Of a stretch of DNA of 64,000 nt, positions 33,424-42,755 are shown one piece after another (position 1 is the first letter of the stretch; each line of letters opens with the position of its first letter). The position numbers and the translations under genes were made by a program. The DNA comes from JAHEZL01 sp964406465 (lineage in GTDB: Bacteria; Bacteroidota; Bacteroidia; Flavobacteriales_C; GCA-002722245). The notes beneath the pieces were generated by a model that did not search any database, had not been told where the DNA came from, and saw only the letters and a program-made list of their open reading frames with translations. The DNA lies in assembly GCA_964406465.1 (NCBI GenBank), contig CAYORT010000006.1, positions 1-64,000 on the forward strand. The letters run 5' to 3'.

Positions 33424-34143
33424 ATGAAGAACTTGTTCAATTTACCAAATGTATTAACGCTGTGCAATTTAATTTGTGGGTGTTTGGCGATAAAGTTGGT
33501 TTTTACCATTGGATTAAGGGATACTCAAAGCGTTTTTTTGATTTCATTTGGCTTACTTGTTCTTGCGGCTGTATTTGATTTTTTTGACGGGTTTGCTGCA
33601 CGACTTTTGAAGATAACTACTCCAATTGGAAAGGATTTAGATTCATTGGCAGATGTGGTTACTTTTGGTGTGGCTCCAGGTTTTATCGTTCTGCAGTATT
33701 TGAAATTGTATTTTAGTCTTACCAGTTTAGACTCTTATTACTTGCATTATCTTGCGCTTTTGATTCCGTTATTTTCTGCTCTTCGCTTAGCAAAATTCAA
33801 CAATGATCCGCGACAGTCATTAGGTTTTATAGGCTTGCCAACACCAGCAAATGCGCTGTTTTTCTCATCATTAGTTTTAGTCGACAGCAATTACATCCAT
33901 ATTGTTCCTTTATTGGTTCTCATTTGCATTCCGCTCTTCTGCTATTTTATGATCTCAGAAATCCCTCTTTTTGCGCTAAAGTTTAAGAACTTTGCTTTCA
34001 AAGGAAATGAGATTAAGTACATATTCTTGCTCTTGTGTTTGCTTATGATTGTGTTGCTTCAATTACAGGCGATGCCTTTAATAATTGTTTTGTACTTGCT
34101 GTTGAGCATTATTAACAATAAGATGATTAAGGGCGCTAAGTAA
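33424..34143 (+). CDS. pssA: CDP-diacylglycerol--serine O-phosphatidyltransferase
   Basis: I start at the ATG at 33424 (239 residues, MKNLFNLPNVLTLCNLICGC). The earlier TTG at 33403 adds a non-hydrophobic leader. The CDP-alcohol phosphotransferase motif is complete: Asp52, Asp55-Gly56, Ala59-Arg60, Gly69, Asp73 and Asp77. Six to seven transmembrane helices follow the usual pattern. It makes phosphatidylserine, the precursor of phosphatidylethanolamine. The 235 bp downstream (34144-34378) contain no gene, and I see no clear hairpin or known riboswitch there. Confidence 0.92.
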   Translation: MKNLFNLPNVLTLCNLICGCLAIKLVFTIGLRDTQSVFLISFGLLVLAAVFDFFDGFAARLLKITTPIGKDLDSLADVVTFGVAPGFIVLQYLKLYFSLTSLDSYYLHYLALLIPLFSALRLAKFNNDPRQSLGFIGLPTPANALFFSSLVLVDSNYIHIVPLLVLICIPLFCYFMISEIPLFALKFKNFAFKGNEIKYIFLLLCLLMIVLLQLQAMPLIIVLYLLLSIINNKMIKGAK

Positions 34144-34378
34144 TCTCTTTTATCCCTCTGCTACATACTTCAAAATTTTTCATTTGCCGATTTTATTTTG
34201 CCCTTTATCGGTTGCAAACTGGCTTAAAGCTATTCATTTAAGAGAACACAATTTACATTCGCCGATAAAAAGTGGCTATTGGTCGGTAGGCAAACGGTGT
34301 TTACATATTAAGAAGCTGTTTCCTTTACACGGGTTCGTTTAATCACTAAAATTGCATCGGGGTTTTAAAGGGTAAAAA

Positions 34379-36244
34379 ATGAACAAAATGGGTAAAAAAG
34401 TAGCAATATTGCATCTTGCTATGACCAAAAAAGCACGCGTTATGTGTGTTTTAAGCTTGTTGATGAGTGCTGTATCTTTTGCAGCAACTACACTATCAGC
34501 AATCACAAATGATGGAACATTAATCACTACGTCTTCTGTAGGTGTTTTAACTTCAACATTATCAGCGAATACAAATGGAGCCACTTCTGAATACGGCTTT
34601 TTATACCATACATCTGCACTTACTTTAACCTCTCCAACAACCGGCGCATCGGGAACAGGTACTTACTATACTATTTCGGGTTCTTTAGCAACATCTTCAA
34701 GTTTTACAGCAACACTTACAGGCTTAACTGCTGGTCAGCGATACTACGTTTACCCTTATGTAAAAATTGGAACAAGCTATTATTACAGAACTACTGCTTT
34801 TAGCATTTATACCTTACACACTGTAACTACTGGATCTTCGAGCACAGTAGATGTAAACTTTGCTACCTTAGGGGGTACCGTTACAGCGGGTTCTGGAACA
34901 ACAATCACTGCAAAAGGTATAGTTTACAGTACAAGTGCAAATCCAACATTGTCAAATAGTGTAGCGACCCATAGTTCAACGGCATCGGGAGGTTATTCTG
35001 TGGTTGTATCGGGTTTAACTGGTGGAACGACTTATTATTATAGAGCATATGTTACAAGCAACTGTGGTACTTCTTATGGAAGTGATGCAACATTCACAAC
35101 TGTAACTCCTCCAACTGTTACCTATAGTTCCTTGCCATTAAGCGATAATTTCACGAGTTCTTTAGGAACAAACTGGGCTGCGAGAACAACAAATGCTTCA
35201 AGTATTGTTGCTGTTGTAAGCGCAGGGGGTGCTTGGCCGCAATTTGGAACTACGACTGATGCTAATGGAAATACAACATCTGGAGGTGGATTGGGTGTTT
35301 ACAATACATCTGCAATTGGTGGTAATCAAAAGCAAATGGCTATGTTAGGCTTGAATTTATCAAATAAAACAGGTGTTACGGTTGGCTTTTCAATTGTGGA
35401 TTGGGGAACCGGTGGTGGAGTAGGACAGTACTGGGATTCTATCATGGTGTATTTATCGGTAGACGGTGGTTATACTTATGGATCAACAGGAACTTATATC
35501 CCTATGAATCAAGCTCCATACAGTGATGGTATTTGGAACAATGTATCGTTAGATATTTCTGCTTTGGCTACCACCAAATCTTTAACTCCTTCGGCAACTT
35601 CTGTGGTTAAATTTGTATTTAATTTGGCAGGAAGTAATGATGTTACCAAACCTAAAAATACAGGTATATCTAACTCACAAATGATGTACATTGATAATTT
35701 GGTGTCGAGTAACACTGGAACTTTACCCGTTAATCTAGTTTCATTTGATGTCAGCAAGGAGCAAGGAGGCAATTTATTGACTTGGACTACAGCCAGTGAG
35801 ATTAACAACGATCATTTTGAAATTCAATATTCTGAAGATGGAATTAGTTTCATCACTATTGGATATGTTGCCGGACAAGGCACATCATACCAAATCAATA
35901 ATTACAGCTTCTTTGATGAGAGATCATTCAATGGAACGGTTTACTACAGATTAAAGCAAGTAGATTTTGATGGCACAACCTCTTATTCTAATACCATTTC
36001 ATTGGGTAATGCACAAGCAATTTCTTTGTTCAAATCGGGTGACAACACCATCTCTATCAATGGCGAAAACTTAACAGGTGTTGAGGTTTTCGATATGAAC
36101 GGAAAACTAATATATTCAGATATTTTAAATAAGAATTTAGCAGCTCAAACCGTGCATTTTGATGCAGCTTCAATTGCTCAAGGAGTATATTTTGTTAGAG
36201 TATTGAGCGGTAATCAAAGCTTTTCTCAAAAACTAGTTTACTAG
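34379..36244 (+). CDS. T9SS-exported fibronectin-like protein with type A sorting tail
   Basis: This is a 621-residue Thr/Ser/Gly-rich protein. The signal core (MCVLSLLMSAVSFAA) is preceded by 21 residues, so a start at 34421 (MTKKARVM) may be the true one. Fibronectin-like repeats occur at about 35-240 (GLTGGTTYYYRAYVTSNCGTSYG). A jelly-roll-like region follows, then a domain with LLTWTTASEINNDHFEIQYS. A type A Por secretion tail ends the protein (VEVFDMNGKLIYSD, IAQGVYFVRV, SFSQKLVY). It should be secreted and attached by the PorU/PorV system. Its ligand is unknown. Confidence 0.85.
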   Translation: MNKMGKKVAILHLAMTKKARVMCVLSLLMSAVSFAATTLSAITNDGTLITTSSVGVLTSTLSANTNGATSEYGFLYHTSALTLTSPTTGASGTGTYYTISGSLATSSSFTATLTGLTAGQRYYVYPYVKIGTSYYYRTTAFSIYTLHTVTTGSSSTVDVNFATLGGTVTAGSGTTITAKGIVYSTSANPTLSNSVATHSSTASGGYSVVVSGLTGGTTYYYRAYVTSNCGTSYGSDATFTTVTPPTVTYSSLPLSDNFTSSLGTNWAARTTNASSIVAVVSAGGAWPQFGTTTDANGNTTSGGGLGVYNTSAIGGNQKQMAMLGLNLSNKTGVTVGFSIVDWGTGGGVGQYWDSIMVYLSVDGGYTYGSTGTYIPMNQAPYSDGIWNNVSLDISALATTKSLTPSATSVVKFVFNLAGSNDVTKPKNTGISNSQMMYIDNLVSSNTGTLPVNLVSFDVSKEQGGNLLTWTTASEINNDHFEIQYSEDGISFITIGYVAGQGTSYQINNYSFFDERSFNGTVYYRLKQVDFDGTTSYSNTISLGNAQAISLFKSGDNTISINGENLTGVEVFDMNGKLIYSDILNKNLAAQTVHFDAASIAQGVYFVRVLSGNQSFSQKLVY

Positions 36245-36972
36245 GAGTTTTTTCTCAACACAAAATTTTGTCCGAGATACACTCTTCGTACTTGCTCATC
36301 GGCCGCCAATTCTTCTGCCGTGCCCGTTTTCAAAATTTTACCTTCAAAAAGTAAGTAAGCTCTGTTGGTGATGTGCAATGTTTCTTGCACGTTGTGATCG
36401 GTAATTAAAATACCAATATTCTTTTCTTTTAAGCCGTTCACAATGTTTTGAATGTCTTCAACCGCAATAGGGTCAACACCCGCGAATGGCTCGTCTAATA
36501 ATATAAACTTCGGCTCAACGGTTAAGCAACGAGCGATTTCGGTTCTTCTTTTTTCACCGCCCGATAAAACCTCTCCTTTGTTCTTTCTTACTTTCTGTAA
36601 ACCAAATTCATCAAGCAAGGTTTCTAGCTTAAACTGCTGCTCCTTTTTAGTGAGCTTGGTCATCTCTAAAATGGCCTTCAAATTGTCTTCCACCGTCATT
36701 TTTCTGAAAACAGAAATTTCTTGTGGTAGATAGCCAATACCCATTTTAGCCCTTTTGTACATGGGCAGCTTGGTGATGTTAACATCATCGAGAAACACGT
36801 TGCCTTGGTCGGGACGAATGAAGCCCACTATCATGTAGAATGAGGTGGTTTTACCTGCGCCATTTGGTCCCAATAATCCTACAATTTCACCTTGTTTTAC
36901 TTCAACAGAAACGTCGTTCACAACGGTTCTTCCTTTGTAAGTTTTAACTAGATTTCTTGTAGATAGAATCAT
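36241..36972 (-). CDS. lptB: LPS export ABC transporter ATPase LptB
   Basis: The 243-residue ATPase has Walker A GPNGAGKTT, signature VLSGGEKRRTEI and Walker B FILLDEPFAGVDP, with the LptB-type GVDPIAVEDIQ and GILITDHNVQET. LptB powers transfer of lipopolysaccharide from the inner membrane through LptFG. The partner genes are not in this window. It follows tatC by 3 bp on the minus strand. Its stop overlaps the convergent exported-protein stop in the tetramer CTAG. Confidence 0.95.
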   Translation of the reverse strand: MILSTRNLVKTYKGRTVVNDVSVEVKQGEIVGLLGPNGAGKTTSFYMIVGFIRPDQGNVFLDDVNITKLPMYKRAKMGIGYLPQEISVFRKMTVEDNLKAILEMTKLTKKEQQFKLETLLDEFGLQKVRKNKGEVLSGGEKRRTEIARCLTVEPKFILLDEPFAGVDPIAVEDIQNIVNGLKEKNIGILITDHNVQETLHITNRAYLLFEGKILKTGTAEELAADEQVRRVYLGQNFVLRKNS

Positions 36973-36975
36973 GAC

Positions 36976-37836
36976 CTATGCTGCTTTTTCTTTTCGTTTT
37001 TGTACCATCGCCGATAGCAAGATACTAATTTCATACAATAAGTATAGAGGTATGCTTACTACGATCTGACTAAACACATCGGGTGGTGTGATGATGGCTG
37101 CTACAATTAGTATCACAACCACAGAGTGCTTTCTAAATTTGCGCAAAAACTCAGGCGTGATGAGTCCGATACTAGATAACAAATAAATCACAATTGGTAG
37201 CTCAAATGCAGCACCAGTGGCCAAGGTGGTGGAAGCCAAAACACCCATGTATGAATTTAATGTTGGTAATTTTACAATGTCTTTATGGGCAGAGAAAGTT
37301 CCTAAGAAACTGATGGAAAGCGGACTAATTACATAGTATCCAAAAGCCACACCCAAGAAGAAAAGAATGGATGTCCAAAACACAAATCCTTTTGCCTTTT
37401 TTACTTCTTTCTCACGTAATGCAGGCCTTAGAAAAGACCAAATTTGCCAAAACAAGTAGGGAGCAGAAGCGATACATCCAAAGATAAAAGCTACCAGCAT
37501 TACTGCCATGAAATCTCCGCCCATCGTGTTGGTGGTTAGTTGAAAAGGGAAGGACTCAATGCATCCAGCTGTTGGGTCGACACCTAACCATGGTGCAACC
37601 GGACCCAACCATTGTGATGCCTGACACATCACTTTGTAAGTTGGGAAATCGTGAATGTGTGTAGGTGCTAAAATGATTTTATCAAAGATATAATCAGAGT
37701 ATGCAAATGCAATAACTGTGAAAACACAAATTACAATAATCGAGCGAACCAATATAGCACGAAGCACCTCAAGGTGTTCGAGGAAACTCATTTTATTGGC
37801 CTTATGCTCACTATTGGGATTGTCGTTTTCTTCCAT
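36976..37836 (-). CDS. tatC: Sec-independent protein translocase TatC
   Basis: The 286-residue inner-membrane protein has six helices and the TatC signature regions: MSFLEHLEVLRAILVRS at the N-terminus, FWSFLRPALREKE-like QIWSFLRPALREKEVKK in the centre, and a terminal AAIITPPDVFSQ. TatC recognises twin-arginine signals. A long periplasmic first loop (VMCQASQWLGPVAPWLG) is typical for Bacteroidota. TatA/B genes are not in the window. The start overlaps the glyQS stop (TAATG). Confidence 0.95.
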   Translation of the reverse strand: MEENDNPNSEHKANKMSFLEHLEVLRAILVRSIIVICVFTVIAFAYSDYIFDKIILAPTHIHDFPTYKVMCQASQWLGPVAPWLGVDPTAGCIESFPFQLTTNTMGGDFMAVMLVAFIFGCIASAPYLFWQIWSFLRPALREKEVKKAKGFVFWTSILFFLGVAFGYYVISPLSISFLGTFSAHKDIVKLPTLNSYMGVLASTTLATGAAFELPIVIYLLSSIGLITPEFLRKFRKHSVVVILIVAAIITPPDVFSQIVVSIPLYLLYEISILLSAMVQKRKEKAA

Positions 37837-39380
37837 TATATTTTTCTCAAGGCACTAGAAATGTCTACTTTTTCTCTGATGATTCTTTCCAATTGATCGA
37901 TAGCAACACGTTCTTGTTTCATGGTATCGCGATCACGAATAGTCACCATATTATCGGTTAATGTTTCTTGGTCAACAGTAACACAGAAAGGAGTTCCATA
38001 AGCATCTTGTCTTCTATAACGCTTACCAATAGCATCTTTCTCTTCATAAGCACAGTTGAAAGAGAATTTCAATTGATTTAAAATTTCTTTTGCTTTTTCT
38101 GGCAAACCATCTTTTTTCATCAATGGGAAAACTGCTACTTTATAAGGAGCTAAGAAAGGAGGTAAGCTCAATACTGTTCTTGTTTCGCCACCTTCCAAAG
38201 GTTCTTCTTTTAGGCATGCAGATAATATCGACAAGAACATTCTATCTAAGCCCACCGATGTTTCTACAACATAGGGAACATAGTTTTCATTCAATTCGGG
38301 ATCGAAATATTGTAATTTCTTTTTTGAATATTCTTGATGCGCACTTAAATCGAAGTTGGTGCGAGAGTGAATACCCTCTAATTCTTTGAATCCCATTGGG
38401 AAATCGAATTGGATGTCGCAAGCAGCATCGGCGTAGTGAGCAGTTTTAAGATGATCTTGGTAACGGTATTTTTCTTCGGGTAGGCCCAAAGCTTTATGCC
38501 ATCTTAAACGCGCATTTTTCCAGTATTCGTACCATTGTTTTTGTTCGCCTGGCTTTACAAAAAATTGCATTTCCATTTGTTCGAATTCACGCATTCTAAA
38601 GATGAACTGACGTGCAACAATCTCGTTACGAAAAGCTTTTCCTATTTGCGCAATACCAAAAGGAATCTTCATTCTACCTGTTTTTTGTACGTTAAGGTAG
38701 TTCACGAAAATACCTTGGGCGGTTTCGGGACGAAGGTAAATTTTGTTTGCTCCCTCTGCCAAAGAACCAATTTCGGTGGCGAACATTAGGTTGAACTGAC
38801 GAACTTCTGTCCAGTTTTTAGTACCGCTAATCGGACAAGCAATCTCCAAATCAACAATGATTTGTTTCATCTCATCCATGTTTGAATCTTCCAATGCTTT
38901 TTTGAATCGAGCATTGATTTCATCAATCTTCTTTTGATATTCAAGCACTCGTGCGTTGGTAGCTAAAAATTGTTTTTCATCGAAAGCATCTCCAAAGCGC
39001 TCTTTTGCTTTTTCTACTTCCTTTTCGATTTTAGATTCTAGCTTGTTGGCAATGTATTCTTCAATCAAAACATCTGCACGATATCTTTTCTTTGAATCTT
39101 TATTGTCAATCAATGGGTCGTTAAACGCATCAACGTGTCCCGATGCCTTCCAAGTGGTAGGATGCATAAATATTGCGGCATCAATACCAACAATATTTTC
39201 GTGCATTTGCACCATGGCTTTCCACCAATATTCTTTAATGTTAAATTTCAATTCAGAACCAAGCTGACCGTAGTCGTATACTGCGCTTAATCCGTCGTAA
39301 ATTTCGCTCGATGGGAATACAAAGCCGTATTCTTTAGCGTGCGAAATAATCGTTTTTAATTTGTCTTCGTTTGTTGCCAT
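37836..39380 (-). CDS. glyQS: glycyl-tRNA synthetase (single-chain class II)
   Basis: The 514-residue enzyme is of the alpha2 (archaeal/eukaryotic-like) type. It has class II motif 1-3 features (IYDGLSAVYDYG, FRNEIVARQFIFRMREFEQMEMQ, VETSVGLDRMFLSIL) and a C-terminal anticodon-binding domain (APYKVAVFPLMKK). It charges tRNA-Gly. It is the first gene of a minus-strand unit with tatC and lptB. TAAATTCG sits 4 nt before the ATG, the same geometry as the metG box, so transcription may start right at the codon. Confidence 0.96.
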   Translation of the reverse strand: MATNEDKLKTIISHAKEYGFVFPSSEIYDGLSAVYDYGQLGSELKFNIKEYWWKAMVQMHENIVGIDAAIFMHPTTWKASGHVDAFNDPLIDNKDSKKRYRADVLIEEYIANKLESKIEKEVEKAKERFGDAFDEKQFLATNARVLEYQKKIDEINARFKKALEDSNMDEMKQIIVDLEIACPISGTKNWTEVRQFNLMFATEIGSLAEGANKIYLRPETAQGIFVNYLNVQKTGRMKIPFGIAQIGKAFRNEIVARQFIFRMREFEQMEMQFFVKPGEQKQWYEYWKNARLRWHKALGLPEEKYRYQDHLKTAHYADAACDIQFDFPMGFKELEGIHSRTNFDLSAHQEYSKKKLQYFDPELNENYVPYVVETSVGLDRMFLSILSACLKEEPLEGGETRTVLSLPPFLAPYKVAVFPLMKKDGLPEKAKEILNQLKFSFNCAYEEKDAIGKRYRRQDAYGTPFCVTVDQETLTDNMVTIRDRDTMKQERVAIDQLERIIREKVDISSALRKI

Positions 39381-39526
39381 GGCGCGAATTTAAGAAATAA
39401 CCCTCCGTTTTAAATTCTTATTTTGAAAAATTAATCTTTTAATAAAAATTTTACTGTCGGCCACCTCCTTTATTTGCTTCTTCACCGCCCCTAAATTTTA
39501 ATTCACGGAAACGAATCAATAAAACT

Positions 39527-39558
39527 ATTGTGTCGGCAACTATTTTCGCCTACATTTG
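39527..39558 (+). promoter_or_regulatory. promoter of the TetR-efflux operon
   Basis: TACATTTG (39551-39558) matches TAnnTTTG, with ATTG 20 bp upstream as a partial -33. It lies 25 bp before the TetR start. TetR repressors usually bind near such a promoter, but I see no clear palindrome. Confidence 0.5.
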
Positions 39559-39583
39559 GGCACATTTTAAAAAAAGCTACACA

Positions 39584-40255
39584 ATGGAAAATCAGGAATT
39601 CAATTTGTATCGTAGAACTGTAGAGGTTTACATGAAGCAGGGGATTAAAAATATTACCATGGATGATATGGCGAAGGAATTGAAGATTTCTAAGAAGACT
39701 TTGTACAAATACGTAAAAAATCGCCCCGAATTGGTGACTAAGTCGATGAAATGGAGACTCGATTTCGACACTAAGGTTTTAGCGGCGATTTTAGGCAGAA
39801 ATTTGGGAGCAGTGGAAGAATTGTGGGAATTGAGTTCTTATCACATCGGACATTTAAGAATGATGCACCCATCATTACACCATGATTTGGCTAAGTATTA
39901 TAAAGAAGCATGGACTCTTTTTAATGATTTCACTAAAACAGGCTTTTTATATCAAACTACAACCAACAATATAAAGAAAGGTATAGCTCAAGGCCTATAT
40001 AGAAATGACTTTGATGTTGAGGTAATTGCCAAACTCTACTTGAGTAAGATCGATATGGTTTTCGATGCTTCTGTCTTTCCTCCCAACAAATATAATTTCG
40101 GTGAGGTGTGTAGAGAAATGGTTAAATACCATGTAAACGGAATGGCGACCGAAAAAGGAAGAGAGGAGATCGCTAAATTTTGGAACAACAATAAGAGTGA
40201 GCCCGGCTTTAGTGAGGCCAACAAACAAATTGTAGAAAGTCTATTAAGTATATAA
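39584..40255 (+). CDS. TetR/AcrR-family transcriptional regulator
   Basis: I start at the ATG at 39584 (223 residues, MENQEFNLYRRTVEVYMKQG), because the longer frame reads through the promoter. Residues 20-48 form the TetR helix-turn-helix (NITMDDMAKELKISKKTLYKYVKNRPEL). The rest is a helical ligand-binding domain with no recognisable ligand motif. It is 14 bp upstream of the TolC gene in the same direction, so it should repress its own efflux operon and be relieved by a substrate of the pump. Confidence 0.9.
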   Translation: MENQEFNLYRRTVEVYMKQGIKNITMDDMAKELKISKKTLYKYVKNRPELVTKSMKWRLDFDTKVLAAILGRNLGAVEELWELSSYHIGHLRMMHPSLHHDLAKYYKEAWTLFNDFTKTGFLYQTTTNNIKKGIAQGLYRNDFDVEVIAKLYLSKIDMVFDASVFPPNKYNFGEVCREMVKYHVNGMATEKGREEIAKFWNNNKSEPGFSEANKQIVESLLSI

Positions 40256-40269
40256 TCTAACTAACACAG

Positions 40270-41592
40270 ATGAAAAGAATAATTACATCGGTTTTGCTTT
40301 GTGTTGCTCTGGGAAGTAACGCACAGAACGCCTATACCTTACAAGGGGCAATTGATTATGCGTTGGCCAACAATGCCACGTATTTAAATTCTATAGTCGA
40401 CCAGCAATTGGCCGATATGAAGAGAAAGGAAATTAGAGGTATTGGTTTGCCGCAGATTGGGGGTAGTGCTGATATGAATAATTTTTTGAATATTCCAACT
40501 AGCGTTATTCCTGCCAAGGCGTTTAATCCAATGGCACCGGCTGATATGTTTGTGCCTGTGCGTTTCGGTATTCAGTTCAACTCTTCAGCAGGTATTACTG
40601 TATCGCAAATAGTGTTTAGCAACGATTATATAGTGGCTTTGCAAGCATCTAAAGCATATTCAGAATTGTCGCAATTAAACGTAAACCGTTCTAAAATTGA
40701 AACTACGGTAAACGTAAGTAAGGCTTATTACAATGTGCTTGTTTCAAGAGAAAGAGCGAAATTCCTGGATCTTCAGCTAGTAAGAATTAAAAAACTAAAG
40801 GATGATATCGAATTGATGCACCAAAATGGAGTGGTAGAAAAGCTTGATGTGGATCGCGTGACTTTGGTATACAACAATATGTTATCTGAAAAAGAGAAGA
40901 TCACTAAATTGGTAGAGCTAACCGAATACTTACTTAAATTTCAAATGGGCGCGGCCATGAGTGAAAGCATCGTGTTAAGCGACTCTTTGGCTTTGGGTGA
41001 TACAAACAAAGTTAACAGCGGCAACAAAGCTAACTATGCTGCACGTTCAGAATATAACATGTTGGAGATGCAATTGAAGTTAAATCAATTGAACTGGAGA
41101 AGATATAAAATGGCATGGATGCCAACTTTGGTAGCTTTTGGAACACACAGTGAAACAGCTTATAGAACAAAGCCAAATTTCTTGGCGCATGAAGAGTGGT
41201 ATCCAACAACTTTGGTGGGTTTAAAAATGTCGATTCCAATTTGGGATGGTGGTCAAACTTACTTTAGAAAGCAAGCAGCTAAACTGGAAATCACCAAAAC
41301 CCAAAATAACCTTAAAATGTTAGAGGGTGTGATTGATTTGGAAGTCGCCGCCTCTCAAACAAGCTTCAATAATGCCGTGTTGTCTTTACAATCTCAACAA
41401 GCCAATATCAAACTTGCTGAAGAAGTATATGCTGTTTCAAAAGCGAAATACGAACAAGGCGTAGGTACCATCAACGAAGTGATTGATGCCGAAACATCGC
41501 TTAAAGAATCTCGAATTAACTACTTCGATGCATTGTATGAATATCACATTGCTAAAGTAGAATATCAAAAAGCAACAGGATCAATTAAATAA
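40270..41592 (+). CDS. TolC-family outer-membrane efflux channel
   Basis: The 440-residue protein has a signal peptide (MKRIITSVLLCVALGSNA) and two OEP repeats with long coiled-coil helices. The LQGAIDYALANNATYLNS start and the VGLKMSIPIWDGGQTYFRKQAAK pattern are typical of TolC proteins, as is the terminal VSKAKYEQGVGTINEVIDAETSLKESRINYFDALY. It forms the outer-membrane duct for the adaptor and RND pump encoded next, so the module is complete. Substrates are unknown. Confidence 0.93.
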   Translation: MKRIITSVLLCVALGSNAQNAYTLQGAIDYALANNATYLNSIVDQQLADMKRKEIRGIGLPQIGGSADMNNFLNIPTSVIPAKAFNPMAPADMFVPVRFGIQFNSSAGITVSQIVFSNDYIVALQASKAYSELSQLNVNRSKIETTVNVSKAYYNVLVSRERAKFLDLQLVRIKKLKDDIELMHQNGVVEKLDVDRVTLVYNNMLSEKEKITKLVELTEYLLKFQMGAAMSESIVLSDSLALGDTNKVNSGNKANYAARSEYNMLEMQLKLNQLNWRRYKMAWMPTLVAFGTHSETAYRTKPNFLAHEEWYPTTLVGLKMSIPIWDGGQTYFRKQAAKLEITKTQNNLKMLEGVIDLEVAASQTSFNNAVLSLQSQQANIKLAEEVYAVSKAKYEQGVGTINEVIDAETSLKESRINYFDALYEYHIAKVEYQKATGSIK

Positions 41593-41617
41593 AATAAGAA
41601 TCTAACCATATATTAAA

Positions 41618-42733
41618 ATGAAAAAAATCGCAACCCTTTTCTTAGCCGCAACAATTTTGGCGAGCTGTGGAGAACCAGATAAAAAAGCACAATTGGCTGA
41701 TTTGAAAAAGCAATTGGCTGAAATCACCAACCAAATAAAAACATTAGAAGCTGAAATTGCTGCTAAAGGTGGTGATTCTACAAATGTGGATAACGGTAAA
41801 ACTGTTGCTGTTGAAGTACTTAAAAAACAATTGTTTCAGCATTTTGTTGAGGTACAAGGTAAAATTGAAGCCGAAGAAAATGTGGCTGTAAGTTCTGAAA
41901 TGCCTGGTGTTGTAACTAAGGTGTATGTGAAAGTTGGCGACATGGTAAGTAAGGGTCAGCCATTGGCCGAGCTTAACAACAAAGCTATCGCTCAACAAAT
42001 TGTTGCCTTAAACACGCAGTTGGATTTCGTTAAAACCGCTTACGAAAAACAAAAAGCGTTGTGGGATAAAAAGATTGGAACCGAGATTCAATATTTACAA
42101 ATCAAGTCTCAAAAGGAATCTTTGGAAAGTCAGTTGGCTTCACTTAAAGCGCAAGGACAAATGAGCGTTATTTCTTCACCAATAAATGGTGTTGTAGATG
42201 GTGTAACGGCGAAAATCGGACAAATGGCGGCACCTGGTTATGCTCAGTTTACTGTGGTTAATCTTTCTTCATTGAAGGTGAAGGGAGAAGTTCCAGAAAG
42301 TTATGCTCCTAAAGTGAAAGCTGGCAGTGAAGTAACTTTATTTTTCCCCGATATCAATAAAGAAGTTAAAGCTAAAGTGGCGTACTCTGCTAAAGTGATT
42401 AATGAGTTAAGCAGAACTTTCAATGTTGAAGTTGCTTTAGAAGGAGATAACAACGATTACAATCCTAACATGATTGCCCTTTTAAAGGTGGTTGATTACA
42501 AATCTGATAGCGCTATTGTAGTGCCTACCGACGTGGTGCAAAGAGCAGAGACAGGTTCATTTGTTTTGGTTTCTGTGAAGGAGAAAGGAAAAAATATCGT
42601 GAAAAAGCGCATTGTTGAAGTTGGCTCTAGCTACAATGGCGCCACTGAAATATTGAGAGGTTTGTTAGTAGGTGATGTTGTTATCACTAAAGGCTACCAA
42701 AATGTAAACGAAGGAGACGCTATTCAATTTTAG
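41618..42733 (+). CDS. RND efflux periplasmic adaptor (membrane fusion protein)
   Basis: The 371-residue lipoprotein has the lipidated Cys17 in LAATILASC, followed by a coiled-coil segment. The lipoyl-like halves come next (VSSEMPGVVTKVYVKVGDMVSKGQPLAEL and SVISSPINGVVDGVTAKIGQMA), then a beta-barrel and membrane-proximal domain. It links the RND pump to the TolC channel. It lies 25 bp after the TolC gene and 22 bp before the pump gene. Confidence 0.93.
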   Translation: MKKIATLFLAATILASCGEPDKKAQLADLKKQLAEITNQIKTLEAEIAAKGGDSTNVDNGKTVAVEVLKKQLFQHFVEVQGKIEAEENVAVSSEMPGVVTKVYVKVGDMVSKGQPLAELNNKAIAQQIVALNTQLDFVKTAYEKQKALWDKKIGTEIQYLQIKSQKESLESQLASLKAQGQMSVISSPINGVVDGVTAKIGQMAAPGYAQFTVVNLSSLKVKGEVPESYAPKVKAGSEVTLFFPDINKEVKAKVAYSAKVINELSRTFNVEVALEGDNNDYNPNMIALLKVVDYKSDSAIVVPTDVVQRAETGSFVLVSVKEKGKNIVKKRIVEVGSSYNGATEILRGLLVGDVVITKGYQNVNEGDAIQF

Positions 42734-42755
42734 AAAGAAAGTATAATTCTGTTTT

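Noticed and set aside
34144..34378. Possible riboswitch or structured leader before the T9SS protein
   Set aside because: GCCGATAAAAAG and GGTCGGTAGGC look RNA-like, but I could not build a consistent fold or match a known class.
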